Positions 35,633 through 43,911 of a stretch of 64,000 nt of DNA are shown piece after piece. This DNA is from JAICLK01 sp963742655 (GTDB taxonomy: Bacteria; Patescibacteriota; Saccharimonadia; Saccharimonadales; UBA4665): positions 424,312-488,311 of the forward strand of contig CAVUMM010000008.1 in NCBI GenBank assembly GCA_963742655.1. The letters run 5' to 3'. Made by a program: the position numbers and the translations under genes. Numbering within the stretch: the first letter of the stretch is position 1; each line of letters starts with the position of its first letter. The notes under the pieces were generated by a model. The model saw nothing but the letters and a program-made list of their open reading frames with translations. It had not been told where the DNA came from and did no database searches.

Positions 35633-36132
35633 AGTATCATGAACTTCAAATGACCAAAAATAAGAGCCGTAAGCGTGTCGGGCGCGGTATCGCTGCCGGT
35701 CAAGGTAAGACTGCCGGACGCGGTACCAAAGGCCAGAACGCTCGAGCCGGCTCGACCCGCCGACCAGGGTTTGAAGGTGGCCAGAATCCCCTTATTCAGC
35801 GATTGCCGAAATTGCGCGGATTTCGATCTTATAAAATTTCGGCCGAAGTCGTTTACACGGGCCAACTGAACGATCTGAAATCCAAATCAGTCGACAATCT
35901 GGTCCTTGCAGAAGTGGGGCTTGTCAGCAGTGAATTCGTGTCCGTTAAAATTTTAGTGAAGGGTAATCTCGAAAAAGCCCTTTCCGTTAAATTGCAAGCT
36001 GCCAGCGAAAGCGCGATCGAGGTCATTCAAAAAGCAGGTGGCAGTTTTGAAACAGCTCCACGCGTCGGTCGCACCGCTACAACAAATAGGCAAGAAAAAC
36101 GCACTACGGCTAAAAAAACCGGACGCCGCTAG
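35629..36132 (+). CDS. rplO: Ribosomal protein uL15
   Basis: Late 50S assembly protein. 167 residues with KRVGRGIAAGQGKTAGRGTK, RPGFEGGQNPLIQRLPKLRG and a basic tail (RQEKRTTAKKTGRR). Overlaps rpsE by four bases. A GCTAGA/TCTAGC hairpin covers its stop codon, but no T-run follows, so transcription may continue into the next gene. Confidence 0.96.
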   Translation: MKYHELQMTKNKSRKRVGRGIAAGQGKTAGRGTKGQNARAGSTRRPGFEGGQNPLIQRLPKLRGFRSYKISAEVVYTGQLNDLKSKSVDNLVLAEVGLVSSEFVSVKILVKGNLEKALSVKLQAASESAIEVIQKAGGSFETAPRVGRTATTNRQEKRTTAKKTGRR

Positions 36133-36160
36133 ATTTTCTAGCCGGCACGAACTAGCTTGA

Positions 36161-36169
36161 TGCTATACT
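36161..36169 (+). promoter_or_regulatory. Extended -10 promoter of the ABC exporter gene
   Basis: TGCTATACT, an extended -10 box, ends 7 bases before ATG 36177, so transcription would begin at or next to the start codon. No -35 or Shine-Dalgarno sequence is visible; a leaderless mRNA is likely. Confidence 0.55.
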
Positions 36170-36176
36170 GTGCTGC

Positions 36177-37997
36177 ATGGCAGGGGGGACGTATACTAAG
36201 CGCGACCGCGAAGCTGCACGTTATACGCACGCCTTGTTTTGGCGGGCAACTTTTGTCGCTAAGTTATATTTTTTCATTTGGCTACTTACACGCCCGACCG
36301 CGTTATTCATTAATAATGTCCTAATCCCATTTCAGGTAGCATACGGCTTGCAGGCCATCGTTACACAGCAGTTCAGCGCTGTCGGCCATTATGCACTGAC
36401 TATTTTTCTATTGTCTATTATATACTGCGCGCTTTGGTCGGTCGGCGGAGTGGCGATATGCCGAAATGGCAGGGCAGGAACCGAATATGTTCAGCGGGTC
36501 GTTTTTGAGAACTACTTACACAAAGACTTTGAGTACTACAACTATACGTACATCGGCGCGCTCGCACAACAAGCAACCAAACTGCGTGACGCATTCAACG
36601 AATACTGCCAAATATCAATTAACGGTTTAACAAGAGAAATCGTTATCATTACGACAAGTATCGCGATTATCGCCTACCATTCACTGTCGCTTGCCGCTAT
36701 AACGCTCACCGCGCTCGCAATCGTGCTCGGCTTCACCGTTTTGAGCAGTAAATGGCGTTTGAAATATCGTCGCGAGCTCAGTGAAGCGGCCAGCGAAACG
36801 GCAGGCGTGATCGGTGATGCGCTCGGTCATGCCACGACGGTTAAAAGCTTCGCCGCAGAGACATATGAACAAAGCAGACTCGATATTTCTCTTAAGCGTT
36901 TTACGTCGGCGCAATATTGGTCATGGATGTCATCGATTCCGTCCGATTCCGGCAGAATGCTGCTTGTTGCCGCGACGACTGCGCTCATGCTGGTGTTTAC
37001 CGGCCGTTTATACGAACAACACAAAATCTCAATTGCGATCGTCGCGTTAGTACAGCTCTACGTTATAAAACTCGTTTCTGCTACATACGATATTGCCGAC
37101 CTTATAAAAGTTTACGAGTCAACCATGAGCAGCGCGCACGAAGCCATCAAAACCATGCTTCGCAAACCTACAATTCTGGACAAACCTCATCCGCTTTCAC
37201 TAAAGAAGGTTCACCAAAATATCGTCACGTTCACTGACGTGTCGTTTCGCTACAAAGACGCAGCATCCAAAATTTATGCGGTGTCTAAATTCAATTTACA
37301 AATTGCCTCGGCTGAAAAGGTCGGTTTAGTCGGCTACTCCGGCAGCGGAAAAACGACTCTGACCAAGCTGCTGTTGCGCTTCATGGACGTGACTGGCGGA
37401 AGTATCGCAATTGACGGAATCGATATACGTGATATCGCGCAATCCGATTTACGAAAACACATCGCATATGTACCGCAGGAACCGCTTTTGTTCCATCGCA
37501 GCATCGCCGACAACATTGCATACGGTAAACCTGCCGCGTCGCGAAAAGCAATCATTGCCGCCGCCGAAGCGGCTTTTGTCAGCGAATTCGCTGACGAATT
37601 ACCCAATGGCTATGACACGTTAGTGGGCGAACGGGGCATCAAACTGTCAGGCGGCCAACGCCAGCGGGTAGCCATAGCGCGCGCAATATTAAAAGACGCG
37701 CCTTTTTTGGTGCTCGACGAGGCAACGAGCTCACTTGACAGCAGAAGTGAGAAACTTATCCAAAAGGCGTTGTGGCATCTGATGAAGGATCGCACGGCAC
37801 TTGTAATTGCACATCGTCTAAGCACCGTTCAGCATATGGATCGAATCGCTATAATGGATAAGGGCAAACTCAAACAAGTCGGCACGCATATGGAATTATT
37901 GCAAGCCCAGCGAGGAATTTATGCCAGGTTATGGGCGTATCAGAGCGGCGGCTATATTGGAACTGATCCGAAACGTTTCGATGACCAAAATATGTAG
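36177..37997 (+). CDS. ABC transporter, fused permease and ATPase (exporter type)
   Basis: A 606-residue half-transporter. Residues about 25-330 hold six hydrophobic segments (for example VAKLYFFIWLLTRPTALFI and LTIFLLSIIYCALWSVGGVA); residues 355-600 form the ATPase: Walker A GYSGSGKTT, Q-loop VPQEPLLFHRSI, signature LSGGQRQRVAIARA, Walker B FLVLDEATSSLD and the H-loop IAHRLSTVQ. This is the MsbA/multidrug/lipid exporter type; substrate unknown. Its site between rplO and secY breaks the normal spc operon. It likely has its own promoter and a leaderless start. It ends about 70 bases before secY. Confidence 0.93.
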   Translation: MAGGTYTKRDREAARYTHALFWRATFVAKLYFFIWLLTRPTALFINNVLIPFQVAYGLQAIVTQQFSAVGHYALTIFLLSIIYCALWSVGGVAICRNGRAGTEYVQRVVFENYLHKDFEYYNYTYIGALAQQATKLRDAFNEYCQISINGLTREIVIITTSIAIIAYHSLSLAAITLTALAIVLGFTVLSSKWRLKYRRELSEAASETAGVIGDALGHATTVKSFAAETYEQSRLDISLKRFTSAQYWSWMSSIPSDSGRMLLVAATTALMLVFTGRLYEQHKISIAIVALVQLYVIKLVSATYDIADLIKVYESTMSSAHEAIKTMLRKPTILDKPHPLSLKKVHQNIVTFTDVSFRYKDAASKIYAVSKFNLQIASAEKVGLVGYSGSGKTTLTKLLLRFMDVTGGSIAIDGIDIRDIAQSDLRKHIAYVPQEPLLFHRSIADNIAYGKPAASRKAIIAAAEAAFVSEFADELPNGYDTLVGERGIKLSGGQRQRVAIARAILKDAPFLVLDEATSSLDSRSEKLIQKALWHLMKDRTALVIAHRLSTVQHMDRIAIMDKGKLKQVGTHMELLQAQRGIYARLWAYQSGGYIGTDPKRFDDQNM

Positions 37998-38068
37998 GTA
38001 ATTGTGCGTGCATGCGATATACTATTTTTTAAGGTTAATAAAATAAGAGCAGGTGAGATAGTTGTAAC

Positions 38069-39568
38069 GTGAACTGGAAGATTATTGCCAAGTCGCTTGG
38101 GCACAAGGACATGCGCAAAAGGATTTTTGCGGTACTTGGTATATTGTTCGTATTCCGGGTATTGGCACATATTCCGGTACCGCTCAGCGACCCGCACACT
38201 CTCCGCCAGGTACTTGATAACTTATTTAATTCAGCAAGTACTCCGCAATTTTTGAATTTCGTTAATGTTTTGAGCGGCGGCGCGCTGGCAAACTTCTCTA
38301 TCATGATTGCCGGGCTTGGGCCGTACATTAACGCGTCGATCATTATGCAGTTGCTCACCAAAGCCATCCCGAAACTCGAAGCACTGCACAAAGAGGGTGA
38401 ATTCGGCCAGAAAAAAATCAACCAGTATACTAGGATCTTGACGTTCCCGCTGGCGATCATCCAATCCGTCGGCGCGATATACTTAGTAAGACAGTACGCG
38501 CAGAGTATCGGCGGCGTCGGCGATATCACTGCCAACGCCACTCTAATGCAGTGGGTCCTGATGGTTTCAGCCCTGACGGGCGGATCCATGCTGTTGATGT
38601 GGCTCGGCGAACTTATAACCGAACAAAGTGTCGGAAATGGTATATCGCTTATTATTACCGTCAGCATCGTGAGCCGTCTGCCGCAAACGATTTCAGAGAT
38701 TGGCGGCCCGATATTCGGTAAAAAAAATCACTGGCACATTTTCGGGCAAAACTTTCCGATCAACAAACACCAATTCATAATTGGAGTTGTTTTGTTAATA
38801 TCGGCTATTATCGTAACTTGGGCGGTTGTGAAGTTAAACGAAGCTTCGCGAAATATCACTGTCAATTATGCGAAGCGCGTACAGGGTAACAGGACATATG
38901 GCGGCGTAACCACTATTTTGCCGGTTAAACTCATTACAGCTGGTGTTGTTCCGATAATTTTCGCAGTAGCTTTTTTGAGCGTACCAAGCTTTGTAGGACA
39001 ACTTTTAAGCAACAATCATAGCGTACATCTGCAGCATTTAGGGGCGAACTTAACACAATGGTTCCAGGCGCCAACTTCGCAAACTTTTGCAGCGGGCGGC
39101 TTCGCACCATGGATTTACCCCATAACTTACTTTTTGTTAGTATTCGCATTTACATTCTTCTATACGAGTATTACGTTTAACTCCAAAGAAATCGCCGAAA
39201 ACTTGCACAAACAAGGCGGCTTTATCGAAGGTGTTCGATCTGGTGCGCAAACAGAAAAGTATTTAAGTAAAGTAATAAATCGCTTGACGCTATTCGGGGC
39301 TCTCAGCCTTGGCGTATTAGCGCTTTTGCCAATCATCGCCCAAGTCTACGTCAATCAGAACATCGCAATCGGCGGTACTAGCGTTCTGATTTTGGTTTCA
39401 GTATCACTGCAAACGTTACGTGCAGTAGAGTCACGCGCCTTGATGATTACGTACGATCAATATTCGCAATCGGACTTTTTCTACGAAACCGACGATGATC
39501 CTATGAACGCCGGCACAAATTCCCGCAGATTTAAGTTTATTCCGCGCTTACGCCGAAAAAAGTCATAA
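38069..39568 (+). CDS. secY: Protein translocase subunit SecY
   Basis: Channel of the Sec translocase in the cytoplasmic membrane. 499 residues from GTG 38069, preceded by AGGTGAG. Ten hydrophobic segments can be traced; SGGALANFSIMIAGLGPYINASI and LGELITEQSVGNGISLIITV are family signatures, and the cytoplasmic loop GVRSGAQTEKYL is present. It is longer than usual (about 430-440), partly from a longer periplasmic loop and a basic C-terminal tail (RRFKFIPRLRRKKS). adk and map, which normally follow, are missing; infA comes next. A TATACT at 38018-38023 may be its own -10 box. Confidence 0.96.
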   Translation: MNWKIIAKSLGHKDMRKRIFAVLGILFVFRVLAHIPVPLSDPHTLRQVLDNLFNSASTPQFLNFVNVLSGGALANFSIMIAGLGPYINASIIMQLLTKAIPKLEALHKEGEFGQKKINQYTRILTFPLAIIQSVGAIYLVRQYAQSIGGVGDITANATLMQWVLMVSALTGGSMLLMWLGELITEQSVGNGISLIITVSIVSRLPQTISEIGGPIFGKKNHWHIFGQNFPINKHQFIIGVVLLISAIIVTWAVVKLNEASRNITVNYAKRVQGNRTYGGVTTILPVKLITAGVVPIIFAVAFLSVPSFVGQLLSNNHSVHLQHLGANLTQWFQAPTSQTFAAGGFAPWIYPITYFLLVFAFTFFYTSITFNSKEIAENLHKQGGFIEGVRSGAQTEKYLSKVINRLTLFGALSLGVLALLPIIAQVYVNQNIAIGGTSVLILVSVSLQTLRAVESRALMITYDQYSQSDFFYETDDDPMNAGTNSRRFKFIPRLRRKKS

Positions 39569-39605
39569 TGATAATTACAAGAATTACAGAAAAAATGAAA
39601 AACCT

Positions 39606-39634
39606 TTGCAAAAATAACCTACGTTTGGTATAAT
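39606..39634 (+). promoter_or_regulatory. Promoter of infA and the alpha operon
   Basis: TTGCAA (39606-39611), 17 bases, TATAAT (39629-39634), a consensus -10. The leader to ATG 39652 would be about 11 bases with no Shine-Dalgarno site. Confidence 0.65.
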
Positions 39635-39651
39635 TAACTCTTGTTATATTT

Positions 39652-39873
39652 ATGGCTGGTAAAAAGGAAGTAATTGAGTTGACGGGAACGATCACTGAAA
39701 CCCTTCCGGGTACTCAGTTTCGTGTCGAGCTCGAAAACGGCCATCAAATTATAGCTCACGTTGCCGGCAAGATGCGTAAGCATTTCATACGCATAGTGCC
39801 AGGCGATAGCGTTACGGTCGAGTTGACCCCTTACGACCTTACGAAGGGAAGAATCACCTATCGCAAAAGCTGA
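39652..39873 (+). CDS. infA: Translation initiation factor IF-1
   Basis: Binds the 30S A site during initiation. 73 residues with the S1/OB-fold sequence IELTGTITETLPGTQFRVEL and the end PYDLTKGRITYR. Normal length. Driven by its own promoter right after secY; a TGAACC/GGTTCA hairpin spans its stop codon. Confidence 0.97.
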   Translation: MAGKKEVIELTGTITETLPGTQFRVELENGHQIIAHVAGKMRKHFIRIVPGDSVTVELTPYDLTKGRITYRKS

Positions 39874-39944
39874 ACCGCTCGGGGTTCATAGTTATTAAAT
39901 GTAAAGCAGTGTGTCGTGCACAACGTTAGAGGAGCATGATCCGC

Positions 39945-40061
39945 ATGAAAGTGCGTGCCAGCGTCAAAAAAATCAGTCCAGACGACAAGATAGTCCGCCG
40001 TAAAGGACGGCTATATGTCATAAATAAATTTAAGCCAAAGCACAAACAGAGGCAAGGATAA
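39945..40061 (+). CDS. rpmJ: Ribosomal protein bL36, zinc-free form
   Basis: A 38-residue 50S protein missed by length filters. It opens MKVRASVKKISPDDKIVRRK and ends NKFKPKHKQRQG, as in the family, but the three cysteines and the histidine-region zinc ligands of the common type are replaced (ISPDDK where CKKCK is usual). GAGGAG lies upstream; ATG 39936 (MIRMKV) is an alternative start. Confidence 0.93.
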   Translation: MKVRASVKKISPDDKIVRRKGRLYVINKFKPKHKQRQG

Positions 40062-40089
40062 AATGCGTATGCCGTATAACGTATGTCAT

Positions 40090-40137
40090 ATTACGTATCG
40101 ATTAATTTCTGTTTTGAATGCAAGCGGAATACGTAAT
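40090..40137. promoter_or_regulatory. Inverted repeat in the rpmJ-rpsM gap
   Basis: ATTACGTAT (40090-40098) and ATACGTAAT (40129-40137) form a perfect 9-base-pair stem with a 30-base loop, 34 bases before rpsM. It could be an RNA regulatory leader of the alpha operon (S4-type autoregulation in E. coli acts here) or a DNA operator. Confidence 0.4.
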
Positions 40138-40171
40138 ACTAAATTCTTAACACTGCAGCCGGAGGCTATTC

Positions 40172-40558
40172 ATGGCTAGGATTTCGGGAGTGACAATCCC
40201 TAGCGACAAGCAAGTTTGGGTTGCCTTGACGTATGTCTATGGTATCGGCCCAAAAACCGCCCGTACCATTCTGCAAAAAGCTAACGTCGAATTAACAGTT
40301 CGTGTCAAAAGCCTTACCGATTCCGAAGTATCCCGCATCCAAGAAGTTATCAACGCCGATTATGTTGTCGAGGGCGAACTGCAGCGGATAGTAAGCGGCA
40401 ATGTAAAACGTCTAAAGGATATAAATGCCTATCGTGGTCTACGGCATAAGGCAAACTTACCCTCCAGGGGCCAACGCACAAAGACGAACGCTCGCACCAG
40501 GCGAGGTAAAAAAGTAACTGTTGGCGGTACCGCAAAGAAAGTTGCGTCGAAGACGTAA
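40172..40558 (+). CDS. rpsM: Ribosomal protein uS13
   Basis: Head protein contacting tRNA and L5. 128 residues: MARISGVTIPSDKQVWVALT, YGIGPKTARTILQKA, and the basic tail RGLRHKANLPSRGQRTKTNA. GGAGG lies 8 bases before ATG. A short extra tail (TAKKVASKT) closes it. Confidence 0.97.
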   Translation: MARISGVTIPSDKQVWVALTYVYGIGPKTARTILQKANVELTVRVKSLTDSEVSRIQEVINADYVVEGELQRIVSGNVKRLKDINAYRGLRHKANLPSRGQRTKTNARTRRGKKVTVGGTAKKVASKT

Positions 40559-40585
40559 ACAGGAGCATTGAGAAGGATTAATTAT

Positions 40586-40987
40586 ATGGCAGAAGCAGCA
40601 ACACCAACAACCCCCAAGCGCAAGAAAGCGAAGCGCAGTGTACCGGTAGGCCAGATGCATATCCTGGCGAGTTTCAACAATACCATCATCACTTTCACCG
40701 ATCCAAAGGGATCCGCACTCGTTTCTTCTAGCGCAGGCGCTTGCGGATTTCGCGGCTCTAAAAAAGGTACGGCATATGCTGCGCAGGTAGCCACGGAGCG
40801 GGCAGCTCAAGCTTCCAAACAGCAATACGGTCTTGCTAAAGTCGAGGTTTTCGTAAAGGGTGTGGGCCTTGGTCGTGATGCTGCCGTACGCACATTGCAC
40901 AATGCGGATATGCAAGTTGAAAGTATCACGGATGTCACCGGCGTGCCGCATGGCGGTGTCCGCCCACGTAAAGCAAGGCGAGTCTAG
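40586..40987 (+). CDS. rpsK: Ribosomal protein uS11
   Basis: Platform protein of the 30S. Start ATG 40586 (MAEAATPTTPKRKKAKRSVP) is preferred over the in-frame ATG at 40568, because AAGGAT sits about 10 bases before it. 133 residues; ASFNNTIITFTDPKGSALVS and TDVTGVPHGGVRPRKARRV are canonical. Confidence 0.96.
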   Translation: MAEAATPTTPKRKKAKRSVPVGQMHILASFNNTIITFTDPKGSALVSSSAGACGFRGSKKGTAYAAQVATERAAQASKQQYGLAKVEVFVKGVGLGRDAAVRTLHNADMQVESITDVTGVPHGGVRPRKARRV

Positions 40988-41001
40988 GGGAAGTTAATCA
41001 T

Positions 41002-41622
41002 ATGGCAAGAGATACCGGTTCAATCGTAAAAATGTCCCGACGCGAAGGTTATGCGTTGCATCCAAAGGCACACAAAGCATTGGTAAAACGCACCACACCC
41101 CCGGGGGGATTATCTACTGGCCGCGGTATGCGCGCGAAGACCAGCCAGTATAGTTTGCAACTCCGTGAAAAGCAGAAAGTTAAGCGGTTGTATGGCCTGT
41201 TGGAGCGTCAATTCAGCAATCTCATGAAAGAAGCTGCCCGCGTTCCAGGACAATCAGGTGATGTTTTGCTGCAATTCCTCGAGCGTAGATTAGACAATGT
41301 GGTGTACCGCGCAGGCTTTGCACCGAGTCGTCGCGCTGCACGCCAGCTCGTAACCCACGGGCATTTCGTACTTAATGGCGTACGGGTAGACGTTCCGTCA
41401 ATTCGCGCCAAGATAGGTGATCAACTTACTATTCGCGACCATGGCAAGCAGACCGAATACTTTAAGAAGCTTGATGATGTAAGTCCGGCTCCGGCTTCGA
41501 CACCGGGGTGGCTGAAAGTTGACCGCAACAAACTGACCATACAAGTCAGCGGTTTGCCGGTGCGCGATGATGCGGAACCCGACATCAATGAACAATTAAT
41601 CGTAGAATACTACTCACGTTAG
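41002..41622 (+). CDS. rpsD: Ribosomal protein uS4, zinc-free form
   Basis: Assembly initiator and proofreading protein of the 30S. 206 residues with the S4 domain (LERRLDNVVYRAGFAPSRRA, VTHGHFVLNGVRVDVPS). In zinc-binding S4 the N-terminus has four cysteines (C-x-x-C in GPKCRLCRREG); here it reads GSIVKMSRREGYALH, with none. GAAG upstream of ATG 41002. Confidence 0.96.
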   Translation: MARDTGSIVKMSRREGYALHPKAHKALVKRTTPPGGLSTGRGMRAKTSQYSLQLREKQKVKRLYGLLERQFSNLMKEAARVPGQSGDVLLQFLERRLDNVVYRAGFAPSRRAARQLVTHGHFVLNGVRVDVPSIRAKIGDQLTIRDHGKQTEYFKKLDDVSPAPASTPGWLKVDRNKLTIQVSGLPVRDDAEPDINEQLIVEYYSR

Positions 41623-41636
41623 GGGGAGGACAAGTA

Positions 41637-42581
41637 ATGTCAAACATGATTCACACACCAGGCCTCGTGCACGTCGACGATCACAGCGCCACCAGCGCGA
41701 CTTTTAGTGTCGAGCCTTTGCACAGCGGCTATGGCATGACACTCGGCAACAGTTTACGTCGCGTGTTACTGTCGAGTATTTCTGGTGCCGCAGTAACCGC
41801 CTTTAAAATTGAAGGTATTACGCATGAATTCACAAGTGTACCTGGCGTCAAGGAAGATGCTGTCGATATTATGCTCAACCTCAAGGGAATTCGATTCCGC
41901 GTATTCAGCGAGGAACCACAGAGCCTCCGAATCGTTAAAAAGGGGAACGGTATCATTACAGCCAAAGACATCCAAGTAAATGCGGATGTTGAAGTCGTAA
42001 ATCCAGCTCATGTGATCGCTACGATAGATGATGCGAAATCGTCATTCGTGATGGATTTGGTTATTGAAGTGGGCCGAGGCTATCGAACTATCGAAGAAAC
42101 CACGTCGCGTAAAGCCAGCGATATGATAGCGCTTGACGCGATTTTCAGCCCTGTCTCGCGCGTACGCTATAAGGTTGAAAACACCCGTGTTGGTCAAATG
42201 ACCAATCTTGATAAGCTTTTACTTACCATCGACACCGATGGGTCAATTACGCCCCGCGATGCGTTTGAAGAAGCTGCTGCGATTTTGGTTAACCAGTACA
42301 CGGCACTTGCCGGTAAAACTCGTGTTGCGGCACCAGAACCGCTGCTTACACCGGAACAGTCCGGTCAACTCGAAGATAACGCGGACGAACCTGCTGCGCT
42401 TAACACGCCGATCGAAGATTTGAACTTGAGCGCCCGTACAACGAACGCTTTGATTAACAATGACATTCATACGATTAAGGATTTGTTCAGCCTGAGCGAT
42501 GTTGAATTGCGTGATTTGAAAGGCTTTGGTAACAAAGCGCTGGATGAGGTAAAAGACAAACTAGCGGAGTTGGAGCTGTAA
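41637..42581 (+). CDS. rpoA: RNA polymerase subunit alpha
   Basis: Dimerises to start RNA polymerase assembly; its C-terminal domain contacts UP elements and activators. 314 residues: GYGMTLGNSLRRVLLSSISG and FTSVPGVKEDAVDIMLNLKG in the N-terminal domain, a linker rich in Glu/Pro/Asp, and a full C-terminal domain (IEDLNLSARTTNALINNDI to GFGNKALDEVKDKL). GGGGAGGA precedes the ATG. Intact frame, unlike rpoB and rpoC. Confidence 0.97.
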   Translation: MSNMIHTPGLVHVDDHSATSATFSVEPLHSGYGMTLGNSLRRVLLSSISGAAVTAFKIEGITHEFTSVPGVKEDAVDIMLNLKGIRFRVFSEEPQSLRIVKKGNGIITAKDIQVNADVEVVNPAHVIATIDDAKSSFVMDLVIEVGRGYRTIEETTSRKASDMIALDAIFSPVSRVRYKVENTRVGQMTNLDKLLLTIDTDGSITPRDAFEEAAAILVNQYTALAGKTRVAAPEPLLTPEQSGQLEDNADEPAALNTPIEDLNLSARTTNALINNDIHTIKDLFSLSDVELRDLKGFGNKALDEVKDKLAELEL

Positions 42582-42584
42582 ACC

Positions 42585-43046
42585 ATGCATCGTCACGGTT
42601 ACCAAGGCAAAAAATTGCACCGCGAACGCGACCAAAGACGTGCGCTTATTAAGGGGCTGACCGATTCGCTCATTAAATATGAATCAATCGAAACGACTTT
42701 GCCCAAAGCAAAAGAAGTGGTGCCGTATGTTGAGAAACTCATCACAAAGGCCAAGAAAGGCGACCTGCATAACCGCCGCCAAATCATCAGCAAAGTTCAG
42801 ACAATTGAAAGCGCACACAAACTGGTTGATGAAATAGCCCCGAAGCTGAAGGGCCGGACTAGCGGACACGTACGCATTGAAAAAACCCGCTTACGACGTG
42901 GTGATAATGCCCAAATGGCCCGTATTACGTTCGTTGATGATTTGAAGGAAGCCCCGGTCGCCAAAGCTGCCACCACAACGAAGGCCGAGAAACCAAAGAC
43001 CGAGCCGAAAGCAACCAAGGATCCGGCCAAGGAGACAAAGAAATGA
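42585..43046 (+). CDS. rplQ: Ribosomal protein bL17
   Basis: 50S tunnel-exit protein. 153 residues: MHRHGYQGKKLHRERDQRRA, ALIKGLTDSLIKYESIETTL, and VRIEKTRLRRGDNAQMARIT, plus a 35-residue Lys/Ala/Pro/Thr tail. Overlaps rplM by four bases. Confidence 0.96.
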   Translation: MHRHGYQGKKLHRERDQRRALIKGLTDSLIKYESIETTLPKAKEVVPYVEKLITKAKKGDLHNRRQIISKVQTIESAHKLVDEIAPKLKGRTSGHVRIEKTRLRRGDNAQMARITFVDDLKEAPVAKAATTTKAEKPKTEPKATKDPAKETKK

Positions 43047-43483
43047 AAACTTATTCCGCAAAGCCAGCAGATGTAAGCCGCAAATGGTACGTGGTTGATG
43101 CGAGCGAAGCACCTCTGGGACGTGTTGCCACTAAAATCGCCGTATTGCTTACCGGCAAAGAAAAACCTATGTTCACCCGACACATTGATTGCGGCGATTA
43201 CGTAGTAGTCGTTAATGCGGCGAATATCAAAGTGACGGGCGACAAAATGCGACAAAAGATGTACTATCACCACAGTCATTTTCCTGGTGGTTTGAAAGAA
43301 TTGACACTAGCCGAAAAAATGGAAAAAGACCCAACTCACGCTCTATACCATGCGGTTCGCGGCATGTTACCGGTAAACAAACTCCGTGATACTCGCCTGC
43401 AACGCCTTAAGATTTATGCAAACGAACAACATAATCACGATGCGCAAAAACCGGTAAATATTTCCGTGAAGGAAGGTAGGTAA
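43043..43483 (+). CDS. rplM: Ribosomal protein uL13
   Basis: Early 50S assembly protein. 146 residues; KTYSAKPADVSRKWYVVDAS, APLGRVATKIAVLLTGKEKP and AVRGMLPVNKLRD match the family, and LKIYANEQHNHDAQKP is the usual late segment. rpsI follows after two bases, the standard rplM-rpsI pair. Confidence 0.97.
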   Translation: MKTYSAKPADVSRKWYVVDASEAPLGRVATKIAVLLTGKEKPMFTRHIDCGDYVVVVNAANIKVTGDKMRQKMYYHHSHFPGGLKELTLAEKMEKDPTHALYHAVRGMLPVNKLRDTRLQRLKIYANEQHNHDAQKPVNISVKEGR

Positions 43484-43485
43484 TT

Positions 43486-43893
43486 ATGGCAACTGCTTCA
43501 TCCGATAAATACTTCTACGCATTAGGCCGGCGCAAGAGTGCGACGGCTCGCGTACGATTACAGAGCGGCAAGGGCGTTATCGTCGTCAATGGCAAGCCAG
43601 CCGAGGAATATTTCGCCGGCAGTAAAAATCTTTTGCACGAACTCGACAAACCTTTTGCTGCACTTGAAATCGAAAGTAAGTTTGATATCTCAGTTCGAGT
43701 CGGTGGCAGTGGACACGCCAGTCAGGTTGACGCGATACGACTCGGGATTTCAAAAGCTCTCGTGCTCATGAATGAAGATCTGCGCAGCACGCTCAAACGG
43801 GCTGACATGCTCAGCCGTGATTCACGCGAAAAAGAACGCAAGAAATTCGGTCTGCGCGGCGCCCGCAAGCAACGCCAATTCACCAAGCGTTAA
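43486..43893 (+). CDS. rpsI: Ribosomal protein uS9
   Basis: Its C-terminal tail touches P-site tRNA. 135 residues: YFYALGRRKSATARVRLQSG, GGSGHASQVDAIRLGISKAL and the end RKKFGLRGARKQRQFTKR. Last gene of the ribosomal cluster; a GCATGGCCTCATGC palindrome without T-run follows. Confidence 0.97.
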   Translation: MATASSDKYFYALGRRKSATARVRLQSGKGVIVVNGKPAEEYFAGSKNLLHELDKPFAALEIESKFDISVRVGGSGHASQVDAIRLGISKALVLMNEDLRSTLKRADMLSRDSREKERKKFGLRGARKQRQFTKR

Positions 43894-43911
43894 ATCCAAC
43901 CGCATGGCCTC

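Noticed and set aside
26965..43893. Alternative genetic code with UGA as glycine (as in Gracilibacteria/SR1)
   Set aside because: TGA ends several intact genes (rplD, rplP, rpsE) at the expected place, and no in-frame TGA interrupts intact genes.
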